A stretch of 64,000 nt of DNA. It comes from Enchytraeus crypticus. Lineage: Eukaryota > Annelida > Clitellata > Enchytraeida > Enchytraeidae. The position numbers and the translations under genes are program-made. Shown here piece after piece: positions 61,401-64,000 of the stretch. Position 1 is the stretch's first letter, and every line of letters starts with the position of its first letter. Location: assembly GCA_905160935.1 (NCBI GenBank), contig CAJHZI010000641.1, forward strand, positions 1,130,501 through 1,194,500, written 5' to 3'. The notes under the pieces are model-generated. The model did not search any database. It was not told where the DNA came from and worked only from the letters and a program-made list of their open reading frames with translations.

Positions 61401-63310
61401 TCTCTTAAAACAAATATATAAAATAAGGTAAAGATAAAGCAAAAAGGCCAAACCATTCAGAGACAAGAAGAGACTAGGATCACAGAATTGGGGCTACAAG
61501 GAGGCTTGATACTAGTTTCAATATGGACAAGGGGTTGAAAAGTGGAGGAATGAGCACTGAATTAAGGGGGGCTTAGTGCCTATAGTCCCCCCTAATACTG
61601 TCCTTGACCCAGAGGTTAATGCCGAGATTAATGCCAATCTCCTCTTTAGAAAGGACATCAATGGCAGCTGAACCAAGGAGTTGAATCTCACATCTACTGA
61701 TCCACAGTCAGATATCTAACTAATGTGATCACTGGCACAGCTTGCTATAGACTGGAACAGCTTGTTATAGACTGGAACAGCTTGTTATAGACTGGCACAC
61801 CTTGTTATAGACTGGCACAGCTTGTTAAAGACTGGCACACCTTGTTATAGACTGGCACAGCTTTTTATAGACTGGCACAGCTTGTTATAGACTGCAAAAG
61901 GATTTTGCGAACATTGATGATAACCACATGTGTACAATTTTCATTATATACAGCTGTTCAGGTTTGCAGACATTGAAGTACAGAAAATTTGCAAATCATT
62001 GAACATTGCATTTTAATGCCCTGCGTATCACAAAACTATAAACATAAATAAATAATACATGATGATGTTAGCATTTTATTGTCACAGCAACTCACGAGAA
62101 TTGCTCAGTTTATGTTCTGACGCAAGCACTGGCACACTAAAATTAACAAGTACAATAAGTATAATCAAATCAGGTAAAACAAAGCATATCCTGATTACAC
62201 TGTGCTCTTTTTAGGCTAAAATGAATTAATCATTCAGTAACCAGTAGGCCTATTACAAAAAATGTACATAAATACATGAAATATAATATTTATAAAGCTC
62301 TGCTTAACATCTGCAGCAAAATTATATATTCCAAAGAAGCATTTCTGTCCACCAAGTAAGCAGCACCAGCTTCGAAAAAAACATTACCATCATCCTGGCA
62401 AGTGCTTATATGTATATCATTAGAGGAAGCACTTATATCATCTAAGGAAGTACCTCCTCCATTTTCTAAGGAAGCATTTTCAAAGTTAAACAAAGCAATT
62501 TCAACAGTCAATAAAGCAGTTTTATCGCCAAAGCATATTTATAACATGCTTGGGTGTTATGAATTATAACAGATGAGCTCAAAACTTAAAAGGCACGTAT
62601 AGCTCTGACTGAGGGCTATTTAATTGAGGCTATTAAATCTAAGATAATTTCATTATCATTTCTGCAGAACAATTAAACTTACCAAATCTTTATCCACAAA
62701 GTCGATTAAAACTGGAGACTGATTTGAGATGGTTACAATAAATTCTCGAAATTTTCTCATAAGATTTACAATCTGAAAACAATGTAGACTTATTTAAATT
62801 GCACAGAAACACTATAGAAATAAAAATTGAATACTCTAATTCCGATATGATGTCATAAACATCTCTATATTTTTTTTATTATGACAAGTCACATCAAAAT
62901 TAAAGAAGAGCTTTCAAATAATTGTTATAAACTACCTGTTTATATTAGTAATACACTTAATTTATAATATATCCATATTTTCTAAAAGGGAATTAAGTTA
63001 AAGAATTAAGAAAGTATCTATGCGATGATTTAAAAGCAGAATATAGGAATGCAATATAAAGTTGCACAAATTGTAACAAGAAGTTTAGCGATAAACGTTC
63101 TTAGTAAATCTGTATGCTAACTTTGAGAAACTAAAAAATACACAAACTGTGTTTTTTGACTACTTTAAGACTTTCAAGCTCTTTATTTAGAACAAAAAGT
63201 TTATAAATAATTAACAATAACCTACCTCTGAATACTTATGCTTTGCCACCAAGTCCCATCGATGCAGAGGATCTAAATCCAGATTTACAACAAAGTCATC
63301 TATCTTTGGC
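53865..63310 (-). CDS. ASAH1: Acid ceramidase (N-acylsphingosine amidohydrolase), 10 exons, N-terminus outside window
   Basis: Lysosomal Ntn-hydrolase that splits ceramide into sphingosine and fatty acid. Exons (minus strand): 63226-63310, 62683-62772, 61231-61309, 59298-59372, 58489-58534, 58002-58146, 57265-57486, 56287-56457, 54491-54547, 53865-53954 (TGA). All are GT-AG with consistent phases. Motifs in order: [13 protein letters not shown] (family: INLDLPPYKRW), [20 protein letters not shown], the VCTSVIAED nucleophile block, [72 protein letters not shown] and a YCPDPC C-terminus. The Cys nucleophile, Arg and Asp of HGRNLD, Asn of ETNYDNW and Arg of DDRRT are all present, so the enzyme should be active. 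The CPDPC end and WDMDNHTW segment favour acid ceramidase over NAAA. The signal peptide and first 50-60 residues of the alpha subunit lie beyond position 64000. Introns hold a 26-bp tandem array, a SINE and LINE pieces. Confidence 0.93.
54290..54400. repeat. TTATGTTATTTTATTATATT tandem repeat
   Basis: Two to three units of about 50 bases (TGTCATGTTATTATGTTATG then TTATTTTATTATATTA), in the last intron of the acid ceramidase gene. Confidence 0.8.
54930..55665 (+). mobile_element. Degraded LINE RT C-terminal fragment
   Basis: Plus-strand pieces read [20 protein letters not shown] then [20 protein letters not shown], resembling the 'F-x-YLGS ... E-I-K-R-R-I-x-LA' block of LINE proteins. Later pieces ([26 protein letters not shown]) resemble the W-x-GHVxR...GRPK-type end. 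Many stops and frameshifts. It lies between exons 8 and 9 of acid ceramidase, antisense to it. Confidence 0.65.
55730..55775. repeat. (CT)n microsatellite
   Basis: CT-rich run with occasional CTAT and CTTT units. Confidence 0.88.
57488..57675. repeat. Nested tandem repeat in an intron
   Basis: Short units (AATTATAGGTC, TTAGAGGTCACGTAGAGGTC) repeat within a higher-order duplication of about 100 bases that includes ATCTAGAAAATAAGCCCTAG. The array starts two bases beyond the acceptor of acid ceramidase exon 57265-57486. Confidence 0.85.
58427..58468. repeat. (GA)n microsatellite
   Basis: Pure GA run about 20 bases from the donor of acid ceramidase exon 58489-58534, so it is intronic and close to the splice site. 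Confidence 0.9.
59298..59372 (-). CDS. ASAH1: Acid ceramidase catalytic-nucleophile exon
   Basis: Encodes [20 protein letters not shown] then AEDLS, flanked by TTTTAG and CAG|GTTTCT. In this family the precursor cleaves itself just before the Cys (Ile-Cys in human), and the freed Cys becomes the nucleophile; here the cleavage site would be Val-Cys. Confidence 0.93.
59470..59700 (-). mobile_element. LINE C-terminus (family E)
   Basis: The minus strand encodes [39 protein letters not shown] and DLKIHS, then a W-T-C-Q end. The W-x-H-I-L...GRPR pattern is the usual RT-element C-terminal zone. The 3' end matches 11225-11345 and 11925-12065. Confidence 0.75.
60325..61150. repeat. 26-bp tandem array, about 31 units
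   Basis: Unit type TGAATTGTGATCATCTCAGT then GATCAA, with ATAGTGATAATCTC and ATTATAATCATCTC variants. It includes a higher-order pattern in which several variant units recur as a group. The unit is rich in GATC and TGATCA palindromes. It lies in the intron between acid ceramidase exons 61231-61309 and 59298-59372. Confidence 0.93.
61460..61615. mobile_element. Possible MITE/repeat shared with 16725-16905
   Basis: See the counterpart at 16725. Ends GGGGGGCTTAGTGCCTATAG then TCCCCCCTAATACTG; not coding. Confidence 0.45.
61620..61740 (-). mobile_element. SINE family A copy (diverged)
   Basis: The plus strand reads ATTAATGCCAATCTCCTCTT, GGACATCAATGGCAGCTGAA, GAGTTGAATCTCACATCTAC and AATGTGATCACTGGCACAGC: tail, junction, B box and head of family A on the minus strand. 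Confidence 0.65.
61725..61895. repeat. 20-bp tandem array grown from a SINE end
   Basis: About eight units of TGGCACAGCTTGTTATAGAC. The first TGGCACAGCTTG is the 5' end of the adjoining SINE family A copy (CACTGGCACAGC). Confidence 0.85.
61900..62680. other. Intron without recognised features
   Basis: A minus-strand frame (62290-62511) is Asp/Ser/Asn-rich and has no recognised motif; it lies wholly in an intron of the acid ceramidase gene. Confidence 0.55.
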
Positions 63311-63434
63311 CTACAACAGCAAAATCACACATTGAGCTGAATGAACTCAATGAGCTCAATATGGGTTGATCAAATTAACATGAAGCAAAAACAAGAAAGA
63401 TTTTTTGAAATGGTTCTGATCATATAGTTATTAG

Positions 63435-63910
63435 CATTTAAACAAAGCTATTACCAGTCAGATTAGCCTTAATAGTGATTTAGCTAGTTAGTTATTCACA
63501 GGATTAGCCTTAAGTAAAGTAAGTAAAAAAGTAAACACGCATTATAGTGAAATGATCAACTGTGTTGATATCTATCACTTTTAATACCATATGTATAAAC
63601 CGTTAGGCAATTTAGTCCATTTTCCGCGTAACCAGTCCAGCGAAAGTCCGAGATTTTACTCTCAGATCAGCGCGGCTGGGATAGTGGTTTAGCTATTAAT
63701 AATAATATTAATAGTGGTTTAGCTATTTAATTAAGCATAGGATTAGCTTTAATAGTGGTTTAGCTGTTTCTTTCATAGTGGTTTAGCTATTTAGTTAATT
63801 ACAGGATTAGCTTTAATAGTGCTTTAGCTATTTAGTTAATCACAGGATTTGCCTTTATAGTGGTTTAGCTATTTAGTTATTCACAGGAGTAGATTTAATA
63901 GTAGTTAGTA
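63435..63910. repeat. About 44-bp tandem repeat split by a SINE
   Basis: Units of ATAGTGGTTTAGCTATTTAG then TTAATCACAGGATTAGCCTTA occur at 63450-63520 and 63690-63910; the interval holds a SINE family B copy. It lies upstream of the first visible acid ceramidase exon, within that gene's intron or 5' region. Confidence 0.85.
63527..63690 (-). mobile_element. SINE family B copy inside tandem repeat
   Basis: The plus strand reads AAACACGCATTATAGTGAAA, TGATCAACTGTGTTGATATC, TTTAGTCCATTTTCCGCGTA and ATTTTACTCTCAGATCAGCG, the complement of the body of the 41755-42053 copy. Its head is truncated after CAGCGCGGCTGGGA. Confidence 0.85.
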
Positions 63911-64000
63911 GCTGTTTAGCTACTCTATTAAATTTTGCTTCATATTCTCAATATGATACTGTATCTTAGCGATAGCTCTTATTATGCTATAAATGTATTA

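Overview
The window is nuclear DNA of an invertebrate animal. It is AT-rich and intron-rich, with GT-AG introns of hundreds to thousands of bases, and is dense in non-LTR (LINE) retrotransposon fragments, tRNA-derived SINEs, short inverted-repeat elements, microsatellites and minisatellites. There are no operons, no ribosome-binding-site logic and no phage or CRISPR content. I cannot name the phylum: the LINE and SINE styles occur in several marine and freshwater invertebrate groups. Most open frames in the window are repeat translations; the genes are read by joining exons whose splice phases agree.

Four protein genes can be supported. (1) At the left edge, a plus-strand gene (exons up to 426, 2170-2477, 3361-4193) encodes a protein with three closely spaced hydrophobic segments, a long polar loop and a terminal fourth segment; its 5' end is outside the window or unresolved. 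(2) On the minus strand, 32077 down to 5837, 13 exons join with consistent phases into a 732-residue secreted or membrane-tethered cysteine-rich protein. It carries an ShK-like domain and 'C-F-P-(D/E)' modules resembling uncharacterised invertebrate DUF704x-type extracellular proteins. (3) On the plus strand, 48053-50348, a two-exon gene encodes a 357-residue secreted, probably GPI-anchored glycoprotein of unknown family. (4) On the minus strand, 63310 down to 53865, ten exons encode all of acid ceramidase (ASAH1-like) except the N-terminus, which lies beyond the right edge; the catalytic residues are all present. Genes 1 and 2 converge, as do genes 3 and 4. The 32-48 kb interval has no gene I can support.

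The repeat landscape is structured. At least five LINE lineages are represented by 3' fragments. SINE family A (about nine copies) and a segment behind an intact tRNA-Glu(CTC) share a tail motif with the 3' end of one LINE lineage. Several retroelements sit inside or directly beside minisatellite arrays. Two fold-back elements are embedded in (TA)n tracts, a Tc1/mariner-style element is bounded by TA, and a hAT-style element has an apparent 8-9 bp target duplication. One minisatellite is made of copies of the intron 1/exon 2 splice-acceptor junction of gene 2, and a LINE tail forms the acceptor region of gene 1 exon 3. No metabolic pathway links the genes; each appears to be an independent locus.
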